The notes below the pieces were generated by a model. That model was given only the letters and a program-made list of their open reading frames with translations. It did no database searches and was not told the origin of the DNA. Made by a program: the position numbers and the translations under genes. Shown piece by piece: positions 10,478-17,882 of a DNA stretch of 39,875 bases (position 1 is its first letter; the number at the start of each line of letters is the position of its first letter). The stretch is from Paracraurococcus ruber (lineage in GTDB: Bacteria > Pseudomonadota > Alphaproteobacteria > Acetobacterales > Acetobacteraceae), in the NCBI RefSeq assembly GCF_004353985.1, contig NZ_SMOA01000038.1:1-39875 (forward strand), given 5' to 3'.

Positions 10478-12637
10478 GTGCAGCAGCCAGTCGAGGCCCG
10501 GACTCCGTCCGGCGGGGCGGGACCGGAAGCGCTGCGCGACCCGGCGACGCTCCGTCGCCTGCTCTCCCCCCGCAGCGTCGCGGTCATCGGCGTCTCGGCC
10601 GAGGCGACGCGCTTCGGCGGCCGCACCGTGACGAACCTGGTGAACTTCGACGGACCGGTCTGGGGCGTGAACCCGAAATATGCCGGGCAGCAATTGCATG
10701 GCCGCCCCTGCCTGGCGAGCCTGGAGGAGATCCCGGACAGCCCCGACTGCGTGCTGATCGCCCTGCCGCGGGAGCAACTCATGCCGGCGTTGGAGGCCTG
10801 CATCCGCAAGGGCGCCGGCGGCATCATCGCCTTCGCGTCCGGCTATGGCGAGACCGGGCTGCCGGAGCGGGTGGCCGAGGAAGAGGCGCTGCGGGCCCGC
10901 TGCCGCGAGGCGGGGCTGCCGCTGCTGGGCGTGAACTGCCTGGGCATGGTGGACCATGTGCGGAAGGCCGGCGTCACCTTCATGCCGGAATATGTGCGCA
11001 TGACGGCGCCCGCGGGCGGCGTCGCCATCACCAGCCAGTCCGGCGCGCTGGGCTATGCGCTGATGCAGGCGGCGGAGCGCGGCTTCTCCGTCTGCCACAT
11101 GACCACGGCGGGGAATGCGACCGACCTCGATGTCTGCGACCTCGCGGCCTACCAGCTTTCCATGCCGGAATGCCGCGCGGTCGCCCTGGCGGTGGAAGGC
11201 CTGCGCGACGGCAGGCGGCTGCTGCTGCTGGGGGAGGCGGCGCGCAAGGCCGGCAAGCCCATCGTCGCGCTGAAGCTCGGCCGCGGCGATGCCGGGGCGG
11301 CGGCGGCGGCATCCCATACCGGGTCGCTGGCCGGCAGCGCGCTGGCCTGGTCCGCCGCCTTCCGCCGCGCCGGCATGGTGGAGGTGGAGGATTTCGACGC
11401 CCTGCTGGAGACGGCGGGACTCTTCGCCAAGGCGCCGCAGCCGAAGGCGAAGGGCGTCGCCATCATCACGCCTTCCGGCGGCGCCGGCATCATGGCGGCC
11501 GACCATGCGGAGGCGCTGGGCCTCGACATGCCGCAGCCGCTGCCCGAGACGGAGAAGGTCCTTCGCGCCGCCATCCCGGATTTCGGCGCGCCGCGCAACC
11601 CCTGCGACCTGACGGCGCAGGTGGCGAGCAACCCGGCCAGCTACGATGCCTGCATGGAGGCCATGCTGTCGGACCCGCAATATGGCTGCGCGGTGATCCC
11701 GCAGGTCTATTCCCACCATGCGACGACCGTAGGCCGCATGGAATCGCTGCGGCCCTATGCAGCGAAATTCGGCAAGCCGCTGCTGATCGCCTGGATCCCG
11801 GAACAGCTGGAAGGCCCGGGCGCGGTGCATGCCGACAGCGTGCCGGAGCTGATCCTGTTCCGCTCCATGCGGCGGCTGATGCGGGCGGTGCAGCTCTGGC
11901 AGGAATTCTACGCACGGGAGGAACAGGGCGCGCCGGAGCGTCCCGCGGGCCTAGGGGACGCGCTGGCGGCCCTGTCCGGCCAGGGCGCGGTGCTGACCGA
12001 GACGGCGGCGAAGGCGCTGTTCGCCCGCGTCGGCGTGCCGGTGACGGAGGAGCGGCGCGCCGCGACGGCCGATGCGGCGGCGGACCAGGCGGCGGCGCTG
12101 GGCTTCCCGGTGGTCCTCAAGCTCGACAGCCCGGACATCGCCCACAAGACCGAAGTGGGCGGGGTGAAGCTGCACCTCGGCGATGCCGCGGCCGTACGCG
12201 CGGCCTTCGCCGAGATCGTCGCCGGCGCGCGGCGGCATGCGCCAGAGGCACGGGTCGATGGCGTGCTGGTGCAGCCCATGGCGCGCAAGGGTGTCGAGCT
12301 GATCCTGGGCGGGCGGCGGGACGGGCAGTTCGGCCCCATGGTCCTGGTCGGGACCGGCGGCGTGCAGGCGGAATTGTGGAAGGACGTGGCGCTGGACATT
12401 GCGCCGGTGACGCCGGCACGGGCGGAGCAGATGCTGCGCAGCCTGAAGGGCTTTCCGCTGCTGGACGGATTCCGCGGCGCGCCGAAGGCGGACATCGCGG
12501 CGGTGGCCCGCGCCGTCTCGGCCTTCTCCGTCCTGCTGGCGGAGGCGGGCGACCGGATCGAGGAGGCGGAGGCGAACCCGCTGATCGCTGGCGAGTGGGG
12601 CTGCCTCGCCGTGGACGGGCTGGTGAAGTGCTCCTGA
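10478..12637 (+). CDS. Acyl-CoA synthetase (NDP-forming), acetate--CoA ligase family
   Basis: A 719-aa single-chain NDP-forming acyl-CoA synthetase, which interconverts acyl-CoA + ADP + Pi with acid + CoA + ATP through a phosphohistidine. Domain order: CoA-binding Rossmann domain (~25-160; PRSVAVIGVSAEATRFGG), succinyl-CoA-ligase-like flavodoxin domains (~165-470) with the conserved catalytic histidine at residue 280 in ASHTGSLAGSA, and a C-terminal ATP-grasp domain (~500-715; GFPVVLKLDSPDIAHKTEVG). The GTG start has GGGGAGG eight bases upstream. Acyl substrate not determinable. Its place between a Baeyer-Villiger-type enzyme and an alcohol dehydrogenase suggests activation of a carboxylic acid formed during catabolism (inference). 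Confidence 0.92.
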   Translation: MQQPVEARTPSGGAGPEALRDPATLRRLLSPRSVAVIGVSAEATRFGGRTVTNLVNFDGPVWGVNPKYAGQQLHGRPCLASLEEIPDSPDCVLIALPREQLMPALEACIRKGAGGIIAFASGYGETGLPERVAEEEALRARCREAGLPLLGVNCLGMVDHVRKAGVTFMPEYVRMTAPAGGVAITSQSGALGYALMQAAERGFSVCHMTTAGNATDLDVCDLAAYQLSMPECRAVALAVEGLRDGRRLLLLGEAARKAGKPIVALKLGRGDAGAAAAASHTGSLAGSALAWSAAFRRAGMVEVEDFDALLETAGLFAKAPQPKAKGVAIITPSGGAGIMAADHAEALGLDMPQPLPETEKVLRAAIPDFGAPRNPCDLTAQVASNPASYDACMEAMLSDPQYGCAVIPQVYSHHATTVGRMESLRPYAAKFGKPLLIAWIPEQLEGPGAVHADSVPELILFRSMRRLMRAVQLWQEFYAREEQGAPERPAGLGDALAALSGQGAVLTETAAKALFARVGVPVTEERRAATADAAADQAAALGFPVVLKLDSPDIAHKTEVGGVKLHLGDAAAVRAAFAEIVAGARRHAPEARVDGVLVQPMARKGVELILGGRRDGQFGPMVLVGTGGVQAELWKDVALDIAPVTPARAEQMLRSLKGFPLLDGFRGAPKADIAAVARAVSAFSVLLAEAGDRIEEAEANPLIAGEWGCLAVDGLVKCS

Positions 12638-12661
12638 AGGACTCCCAGGCATGAAGGGGGG

Positions 12662-12682
12662 AGCGGGGGCTATTCCCCCGCT
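12662..12682 (+). terminator. Perfect hairpin between acyl-CoA synthetase and dehydrogenase genes
   Basis: AGCGGGGG and CCCCCGCT pair around the loop CTATT, in the 59-bp gap and 14 bp before the dehydrogenase start. There is no T run, so it may be a partial terminator or a 3'-end stabiliser that lowers expression of the downstream genes. Confidence 0.45.
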
Positions 12683-12696
12683 TCTGGTGTGAGCGA

Positions 12697-13824
12697 ATGG
12701 ACCAGGGTCTTGCATGCCGCGCGGCGGTGTTGCGCGAGGTCGGCCGCCCCATGGCGATCGAGCGGGTGCAGGTCGGCCCCGTCGCCGCCGGCGACGTGCT
12801 GGTGCGCGTCCGCGCCGCCTCGCTCTGCCACACGGATCTGGAGGTGATCGAGGGCCAGCTGGCCTGCCGCCTGCCGGCGGTGCTGGGGCATGAGGTCGCG
12901 GGCGAGGTGGCGGCACTCGGCGATGGCGTGACGTCCCTGTCGGTCGGCGATCCGGTGGTGCTGTCCTGGAACCCGCATTGCGGCCACTGCTTCCAGTGCG
13001 CGCGGGCGCAGCCGATCCTGTGCGAGCGCTACCTGGCGAATGGTCCGCGATCCATGCATTTCGACGGCACGCCACGGTTGCAGTGCGACGATGGCGGCAC
13101 GCTGCACCAGCTGATGTATCTCGGCGGCTTCAGCGAATACACGGTCGTGCCGGCGCAGCAGGCGGTGCGCGTGCCGCGGGCAATCCCGCCGGACCATGCC
13201 TGCCTGCTGGGCTGCGCGGTGATGACGGGCTTCGGTGCGGCCACCCATATTGCCGATATCGACTGGGGCGCGACGGTGATGGTGATCGGCGCCGGCGCGG
13301 TCGGCCTGGCGGCCATCCAGGGCGCGCGGCTGGCCGGTGCGGGGCGGATCATCGCCGTGGATCCGAACCCGGCGCGGCGGGCGATGGCGGAACGCGCCGG
13401 CGCCGCCACGCTGTGCGATCCGCGCGCCGAGGATCCCGCGGCCCTGGCGAAATCCCTGACGGCGGGCCGCGGCGCCGATGTGGTGATCGAGGCCGCCGGC
13501 GTGCCCCCGGCGTTCCGTGCCAGTGTCGAGGCGACGCGGCCGGGCGGGCAGGTGGTCTGGCTCGGCAAGGTCGGGGTGAACGAGGATGTCGCCTTCCGCT
13601 GGGGCGCGCTGATGCAGGAAAAGCGCATCACCCGCAGCAGCTATGGCGGGGCACGGCCGGCGGAGGATTTCCCGGCCATGGCGCAGGCCTGGATCGACGG
13701 CCGGCTGGATCTGGACAGCCTGATCACGGCACGCATTTCGCTTGAGCAGATCAACGAGGGCTTCGCGGCGCTGAAGCGCGGCGACGCCGTCCGGTCGGTG
13801 GTGGTGTTCGATGAAGGTGTATGA
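12697..13824 (+). CDS. Zinc-dependent alcohol dehydrogenase, MDR superfamily
   Basis: A 375-aa medium-chain dehydrogenase that should oxidise an alcohol, or reduce an aldehyde, with NAD(P). The catalytic zinc ligands look intact: Cys44 in SLCHTD and His65-Glu66 in GHEVAGE. The structural zinc cluster is Cys95, 98, 101 and 109 (NPHCGHCFQC ... C). The dinucleotide fold is GAGAVGLAA, with AVDPNPAR after the second strand; Asp there favours NAD. Overall it resembles the class III/NDMA-dependent type branch. The ribosome binding site is weak. Its 3' end overlaps the next gene by 14 bp. With the preceding acyl-CoA ligase it may handle an alcohol/acid pair released by the divergent monooxygenase (inference). 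Confidence 0.9.
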   Translation: MDQGLACRAAVLREVGRPMAIERVQVGPVAAGDVLVRVRAASLCHTDLEVIEGQLACRLPAVLGHEVAGEVAALGDGVTSLSVGDPVVLSWNPHCGHCFQCARAQPILCERYLANGPRSMHFDGTPRLQCDDGGTLHQLMYLGGFSEYTVVPAQQAVRVPRAIPPDHACLLGCAVMTGFGAATHIADIDWGATVMVIGAGAVGLAAIQGARLAGAGRIIAVDPNPARRAMAERAGAATLCDPRAEDPAALAKSLTAGRGADVVIEAAGVPPAFRASVEATRPGGQVVWLGKVGVNEDVAFRWGALMQEKRITRSSYGGARPAEDFPAMAQAWIDGRLDLDSLITARISLEQINEGFAALKRGDAVRSVVVFDEGV

Positions 13825-14095
13825 GGGCGGGCGTGGCCTCGCCGGCGCGCAGGTGACGGTGGACGGCGCACCGCTGGACCCGCGCTTCGACGTGAAGCGC
13901 TTCTCGCCAATGGGATTCGAATGGACCTATGAGGGCGACGGGCCGCGGCAATTGGCGCTCGCCTTGCTGTGCGACCACCTCGGCGACCCGCAACGTGCGC
14001 TGGCGCTGACCGAGGACTTCATGCGCCGCGTCGTCGCCGACCTAGACAATGCATGGCTGCTGACGAGTGAGGAGATCGAGGCGGCGATCGCGTGA
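13811..14095 (+). CDS. Small DUF6166-like protein
   Basis: A 94-aa soluble protein starting MKVYEGGRGLAGAQVTVDG, with a central FSPMGFEWTYEGDGPRQLALALLCDHLGD. This resembles the small DUF6166 family of unknown function; the match is from memory of the pattern, not a search. The ATG lies 14 bp inside the end of the dehydrogenase gene in another frame, so it is probably translationally coupled. A branched hairpin follows. No function can be assigned; no membrane segment or catalytic motif is visible. Confidence 0.72.
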   Translation: MKVYEGGRGLAGAQVTVDGAPLDPRFDVKRFSPMGFEWTYEGDGPRQLALALLCDHLGDPQRALALTEDFMRRVVADLDNAWLLTSEEIEAAIA

Positions 14096-14107
14096 CCTGA
14101 ACAGCGA

Positions 14108-14171
14108 ACGGGTCGCATCGGCCGGCCGTATGGGTGCAGAACACCCGCCGGACCCCGCCAAAGCGACCCGT
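14108..14171 (+). terminator. Branched hairpin, likely end of dehydrogenase transcript
   Basis: Outer arms ACGGGTCGC (14108-14116) and GCGACCCGT (14163-14171) enclose an inner GGGTG/CACCC hairpin with loop CAGAA (14132-14146). It follows the DUF6166-like gene by 12 bp and precedes the regulator's promoter. No T run. Confidence 0.5.
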
Positions 14172-14207
14172 CACCAACCCTCCCCAAACTCGGCTCTTTT
14201 CTGTGTG

Positions 14208-14229
14208 CGCGAGTGATATATCTCTCGCG
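14208..14229. promoter_or_regulatory. 22-bp inverted repeat, candidate GntR operator
   Basis: Arms CGCGAG and CTCGCG flank TGATATATCT; all 11 base pairs match except one (T/T). It lies 81 bp before the gntR start and overlaps a candidate -10 (TATATC, 14217-14222). Its core GATATATC recurs in the promoter of the next gene. GntR/FCD proteins bind short palindromes and often regulate themselves; binding here is inferred. Confidence 0.5.
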
Positions 14230-14310
14230 TCCCAGAGAGTGACCCAGTCCTGGCCAACCTGTCAATGGACGGTGGTTGGCTGAGTTGAACTTACCCGCCA
14301 AGGCTGCACC

Positions 14311-15030
14311 ATGCCCCGACCTTCGTCGCCGCGCCGCCGCGCCGGCCCCACCTTGCGCGGGCGCCGGGCACCGCCCGAAGCCCAGGCGACGCTGACCGAA
14401 CAGGCCTATCGCGCCATCGAGGAAGCCATCGTCACGCTGGCCGTCCCGCCGGGCGAGGTGGTGAGCGAGGCGCAGCTGTCCCAGCGCCTGGGCTTCGGCC
14501 GCACGCCGGTGCGGGAAGCGCTGCAACGCCTGGCGCGGGAGAGGCTGGTGCGCATCCTGCCGCGGCGCGGCATCGTCGTCTCGGCCGTGGATGTCGGGGA
14601 ACAGCTTCGCCTGCTGGAGGTGCGGCGCGAGATCGAACGGCTGATCGCCCGCACCGCCGCACGGCGCGCCGATGAGGCGCAGCGGACGCGCTTCCGCGAG
14701 ATCGCCGCGGGGATGGAAGCGGTGGCGGATTCGCGCGACGCGACGCAGTTCCTGCGGCTCGACCGGGCCCTGAACCTGCTGGTGCTGGAGGCCGCTCGGA
14801 ACGAGTTCGCCGCTGCCGCCATGGCGCTGATGCACGGCCTGTCGCGCCGCTTCTGGTTCATCCACGGGCGCGGGCCGGCCGGGCTTCCGGCCGCGGCGGC
14901 CGAGCATGCGGCGCTGGCCCGCGCCGTCGCGGCGGGGGACGCGAATGCGGCCGCGGCGGCATCCGACGCGCTGCTGGACTACATCGAGGCCTTCACCCGC
15001 GCGACGCTGGAGGCCGGGCGGCCGAGTTGA
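14311..15030 (+). CDS. GntR-family transcriptional regulator (FCD/FadR-like)
   Basis: A 239-aa regulator. The N-terminal winged helix (about residues 28-95) has TEQAYRAIEEAIV, VSEAQLSQRLGFGRTPVREA and LVRILPRRGIVVS, the standard GntR DNA-binding pattern. The all-helical C-terminal part (about 100-235; LLEVRREIERLIARTAARRA) fits an FCD effector domain that usually binds a small carboxylate. The first 25 residues are Arg/Pro-rich and may be a tail. Start ATG 14311 has AAGG seven bases upstream. A near-perfect palindrome lies in its own promoter and a related 12-bp one in the promoter of the following hydroxylase gene, so autoregulation and control of that gene are likely. The effector is unknown. 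Confidence 0.9.
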   Translation: MPRPSSPRRRAGPTLRGRRAPPEAQATLTEQAYRAIEEAIVTLAVPPGEVVSEAQLSQRLGFGRTPVREALQRLARERLVRILPRRGIVVSAVDVGEQLRLLEVRREIERLIARTAARRADEAQRTRFREIAAGMEAVADSRDATQFLRLDRALNLLVLEAARNEFAAAAMALMHGLSRRFWFIHGRGPAGLPAAAAEHAALARAVAAGDANAAAAASDALLDYIEAFTRATLEAGRPS

Positions 15031-15058
15031 CCGCCGCGCCGGCGGGCTGATATATCAG
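15027..15058 (+). promoter_or_regulatory. Promoter with overlapping 12-bp palindrome upstream of hydroxylase gene
   Basis: TTGACC (15027-15032, overlapping the gntR stop codon) and TATATC (15051-15056) are separated by 18 bp. The perfect palindrome CTGATATATCAG (15047-15058) covers the -10. It shares TGATATATC with the palindrome ahead of gntR, so repression by that regulator is a reasonable inference. Confidence 0.5.
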
Positions 15059-15086
15059 TTCCATACCTAGGCGGGAGGGCGCCGTG

Positions 15087-15911
15087 ATGGACGGCACGAC
15101 AGGCAATGCGACGGCAGCCCTGAAGCGGGAACGGCTGTCGCGGCGGCAGCAGGCCTTCCGGGCGGATTTCCGCGCCAAGATCGGCCGGCTCTACCATGGC
15201 TGGGCGCATGTCGCGTTGATCTACGCGATCGGTGGCGCTGCCATCTGGTACTGCGCGCGGCAGATCGCCGCCCCTGCCTGGTACGAATGGCTGGTGGTGC
15301 CCGCCGCCTTCCTGGCCGCCAACATCTTCGAATGGTGGATCCACAAATACGTCATGCACCGGCCGCTGCCGGGCCTGATGGGGATCTACAAGCGGCATAC
15401 CCTGGCGCATCACCAGTTCTTCACCGAGAACGAGTACACCATCGACAATGCGCGCGACTTCCGCATCGTCTTCTTCCCACCCTATGCGCTGATCACCTTC
15501 CTGGCCATGTCGCTGGTCCCGGCGCTGCTGCTGAATGCCGCAGGCCTGCCGGATGCCGGCTGGCTGCTGCTGATCACCAATACCGCGCTGTACCTGAACT
15601 ACGAGTTCTTCCATTTCTGCTGCCACGTGAAGGACGACCGGCTGGTCCGCCACATCCCCTTCATCAACACCATCCGCCGGCACCATGCCGCGCACCACAA
15701 CACGGCGATCATGATGGAGCGGAATTTCAACCTGACCTATCCGATCGCAGACTGGATCTTCGGCACCAGCGACCTGAAGCGCGGTCTGCTGGGCCACCTG
15801 CTGAACGGCTACGAGACGCGCTTCGTCCGCGGCGACCTGAAGCGCGTGCGGAACACGCTGGACGACCCGCGCGCCGGCACGCCGCGCGCCCGCATCCTGC
15901 CGGCGGAGTAA
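15087..15911 (+). CDS. Fatty acid hydroxylase / sterol desaturase family membrane protein
   Basis: An integral membrane di-iron oxygenase-type protein of about 274 aa. The histidine clusters of the superfamily are present in order: HKYVMH, HTLAHHQFF, HFCCHVKDD and HHAAHH. Hydrophobic segments near residues 38-60, 68-88 and 130-175 fit membrane helices. The family hydroxylates or desaturates lipid substrates with O2; the substrate is unknown. ATG 15087 is preferred over the GTG three bases earlier because GGGAGGG lies seven bases upstream of it. The gene follows gntR and has its own candidate promoter over a palindrome. The short membrane protein at 15918 begins six bases after its stop and may be co-expressed. 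Confidence 0.88.
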   Translation: MDGTTGNATAALKRERLSRRQQAFRADFRAKIGRLYHGWAHVALIYAIGGAAIWYCARQIAAPAWYEWLVVPAAFLAANIFEWWIHKYVMHRPLPGLMGIYKRHTLAHHQFFTENEYTIDNARDFRIVFFPPYALITFLAMSLVPALLLNAAGLPDAGWLLLITNTALYLNYEFFHFCCHVKDDRLVRHIPFINTIRRHHAAHHNTAIMMERNFNLTYPIADWIFGTSDLKRGLLGHLLNGYETRFVRGDLKRVRNTLDDPRAGTPRARILPAE

Positions 15912-15917
15912 GGCCCC

Positions 15918-16121
15918 ATGGCCGCGCTGACGCCGCTGGATGGCGGCGGCATCAAGACATCCCGCGCATCGCTGATCGGCGGCATCGCCGTCGCCATCGG
16001 TGTCTTCGTGCTGTGGGTCGCGCTGGCGCGCGATTTGGGGGCGGAGGGCGCGCTGCCGCTCGCGCTCGGCGCGCTGGTGGCCGGTGGCACCGGCCTTTGG
16101 ATCTGGCGCGCCGATCTGTAG
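15918..16121 (+). CDS. Small two-helix membrane protein, hypothetical
   Basis: A 67-aa protein with two predicted membrane helices (about residues 19-37, GGIAVAIGVFVLWVALA, and 44-63, LPLALGALVAGGTGLWIW). It starts six bases after the hydroxylase stop, so the two are probably one transcript. No family recognised. It could be an accessory of the hydroxylase, but nothing in the sequence shows this. Arg/Asp-Leu at the extreme C-terminus. Confidence 0.65.
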   Translation: MAALTPLDGGGIKTSRASLIGGIAVAIGVFVLWVALARDLGAEGALPLALGALVAGGTGLWIWRADL

Positions 16122-16329
16122 GGCGCGGACGCCACGCGCGTAGGTGCCAGGCATGTGCGGCAGGTCAGGGCGCGCCGGCGGCACGCGCTTCGCCGCGGCC
16201 GATCATGCCGGCGGGCGATGTCGTCGCGCAGGAGACACCCTCAAGGGAACCGTTCGCAATCACGGCATTGCAACCGCCGCCCCGCCCCACCGTTGCCTAA
16301 AGCAAAAGGAGGGAAGCGGGGGAAACGCG

Positions 16330-17409
16330 GTGGACGAGGACGCGAGGCTGCATCCAACAGGATCCTGGCCGGTGGCGACGCCCGAACCGCCGGGCAGTTC
16401 CATCGGGCTGTTGCGTGCCCTGCCGGAAGGCTGGGAGTTGCTCGGCCGCTGCCGCATCGGCGCCGCCGGGCCGGCCAGCTACCCCACGGGCTGCTATGCC
16501 CTGGCGCATCCGGCGACCGGCGTGGCGCTGGTGGATGTGGCACCGGACGCGACGCCCAATGCCGAAAGCCGCCTGCGGCGGGCGCTCAGCGCGGCGAATT
16601 TCTGGCCGGCCTTCCCCGGCTACCTGCCGGTCTGGCACGGCCGGATCGAGCTTGCCGCCTGGCGGGCGCTGCCCGGCATCATGGCCGAGGGCTTTTCCGA
16701 ACTGCCGCCATTGACCGTGCCGGGCCGTGCCGCCTGGATCGCGGCGGCGCGCGCGGCCCTGGCCACGGATGGCGGATGGGACGTGCCGGGCACCGCGGCG
16801 CAGGCCGAGCCGGCATTCGAGGAGGATGGCGGGGAGGAGCCCCTGCCGCCGCCCCGCCTGCAGCGGCGCGGCCCGATGCTCGCCCTCGGCTTCCTCGCCA
16901 CCTTCGCCCTGGGCCTGGCGGCCGGTGCTGCCCTGTTCTCCGAATCGCGGCCGGTGACGGTGGCCGCAGCGCCCGCTGCCGTCCCGTCCATGGTGTCCGC
17001 GGCACCCGTGGCTGCCACGCTTGCGGAGCCACCTGCGCCGGTCCAGGCCGTCGCCCGTCCCGAGCCGGTGCCAATGCCGGTGCCGGTGGTTGCCCTGGCG
17101 CCGGCAGCCGTCCCGCTGCCGGCCTCGCCAATGCCGCCAGAGCCGGAGGCGGCGCCGCCGGCCCAGGCGGACCCCGTCGTGCCCGAACCCGCGGCAACCC
17201 TGCCGCCGCCCGCGAACGACCCGGTCGAGACCGTCGCCGTCAGCCTGCCGCTGCCGCCGGTCGCGCCCAAGGCGCCGCCCAAGGCTGCGGCGCCGGCGCC
17301 CCGGTTCGATCGTGCCTGCACCCAGGCGTTGTACCGCTTCCAGCAGGGCGAGCGCCTGACCCCGCAGGAAGCCGCCTTCGTCCGAGACGGTTGCTCCACC
17401 CGGCGCTGA
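16330..17409 (+). CDS. Proline/alanine-rich single-pass membrane protein, hypothetical
   Basis: About 359 aa. Residues 1-165 form a compact soluble region (SSIGLLRALPEGWELLGRCRIG, GVALVDVAP, WHGRIELAAWRALPGI). One membrane helix follows near 182-200 (MLALGFLATFALGLAAGAAL), then a ~130-residue Pro/Ala/Val-rich linker typical of a periplasm-spanning segment. It ends in a short conserved-looking module with two cysteines (RACTQALYRFQQGERLTPQEAAFVRDGC). The start is the GTG at 16330, after GGGGGAAA and a stronger AGGAGG further upstream; the frame stays open upstream but looks non-coding. No family recognised. An envelope-spanning role is inference. Monocistronic, convergent with the korB-like gene. 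Confidence 0.7.
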   Translation: MDEDARLHPTGSWPVATPEPPGSSIGLLRALPEGWELLGRCRIGAAGPASYPTGCYALAHPATGVALVDVAPDATPNAESRLRRALSAANFWPAFPGYLPVWHGRIELAAWRALPGIMAEGFSELPPLTVPGRAAWIAAARAALATDGGWDVPGTAAQAEPAFEEDGGEEPLPPPRLQRRGPMLALGFLATFALGLAAGAALFSESRPVTVAAAPAAVPSMVSAAPVAATLAEPPAPVQAVARPEPVPMPVPVVALAPAAVPLPASPMPPEPEAAPPAQADPVVPEPAATLPPPANDPVETVAVSLPLPPVAPKAPPKAAAPAPRFDRACTQALYRFQQGERLTPQEAAFVRDGCSTRR

Positions 17410-17636
17410 CCCCGCGCCCGCGTCAGCCGCGAGGAACGGGCTGACGCTTCGCCGGCTGCATCGCGGCGGCGTGCCGGTAGCGCCGCCGCGCGGGCGGTGG
17501 CGTCACGTCGTCCGTCGCTCCAGGCTGTGAGCCGGTGGGAGTGGCATTGGCCCCGCCCGCCATGCCGCGCCGCGTCATCCGCGGTGGTGCCGTTCGGCGA
17601 GCCAGCTGATCCCCGGCGCCCAATCTCGGGGCCTGC

Positions 17637-17738
17637 AGAGCCGATCACGATCAGGTTGGATCACCTGATCGGATGAAGATGCTCGTCGATTCAAGTGGCT
17701 CGAGTGGTTGCCGTCTGCCGTGGCGAACGGAAACCGCT
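17637..17738 (+). repeat. 102-bp dispersed intergenic element, copy 1
   Basis: Aligns without gaps to the reverse complement of 23712-23813, with about 83 of 102 positions identical by hand count. The 5' part is a hairpin, CGATCAGGT / ACCTGATCG (17648-17671), followed by the conserved blocks TGAAGATGC, CGTCGA, GGTTGCCGT and TGGCGAACGGAAA. No coding potential. Family not recognised. Confidence 0.75.
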
Positions 17739-17757
17739 GCAGTGTCTTGCCCGCAGC

Positions 17758-17780
17758 GTTCGCAGCCACCGGCTGCGAAC
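17758..17780. terminator. Perfect 10-bp hairpin
   Basis: GTTCGCAGCC and GGCTGCGAAC pair around ACC. It lies just beyond the 102-bp element between two convergent genes. Possible terminator; no T run. Confidence 0.4.
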
Positions 17781-17882
17781 TCCGCGGATCAGGAGGCCAC
17801 TGCAAACAACGGCGAGTGGCCCGAACCGAAGGGCGCCGACAGTGGCGGCCAACTTTGGACGCCGCAAACCAGGTGATCCGCG

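Larger units (their letters stand above)
17410..17882. other. Non-coding 473-bp gap between convergent genes
   Basis: No credible gene was seen on either strand. It holds the 102-bp element described at 17637-17738 and the hairpin at 17758-17780. The rest shows no recognisable signal. Confidence 0.6.
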
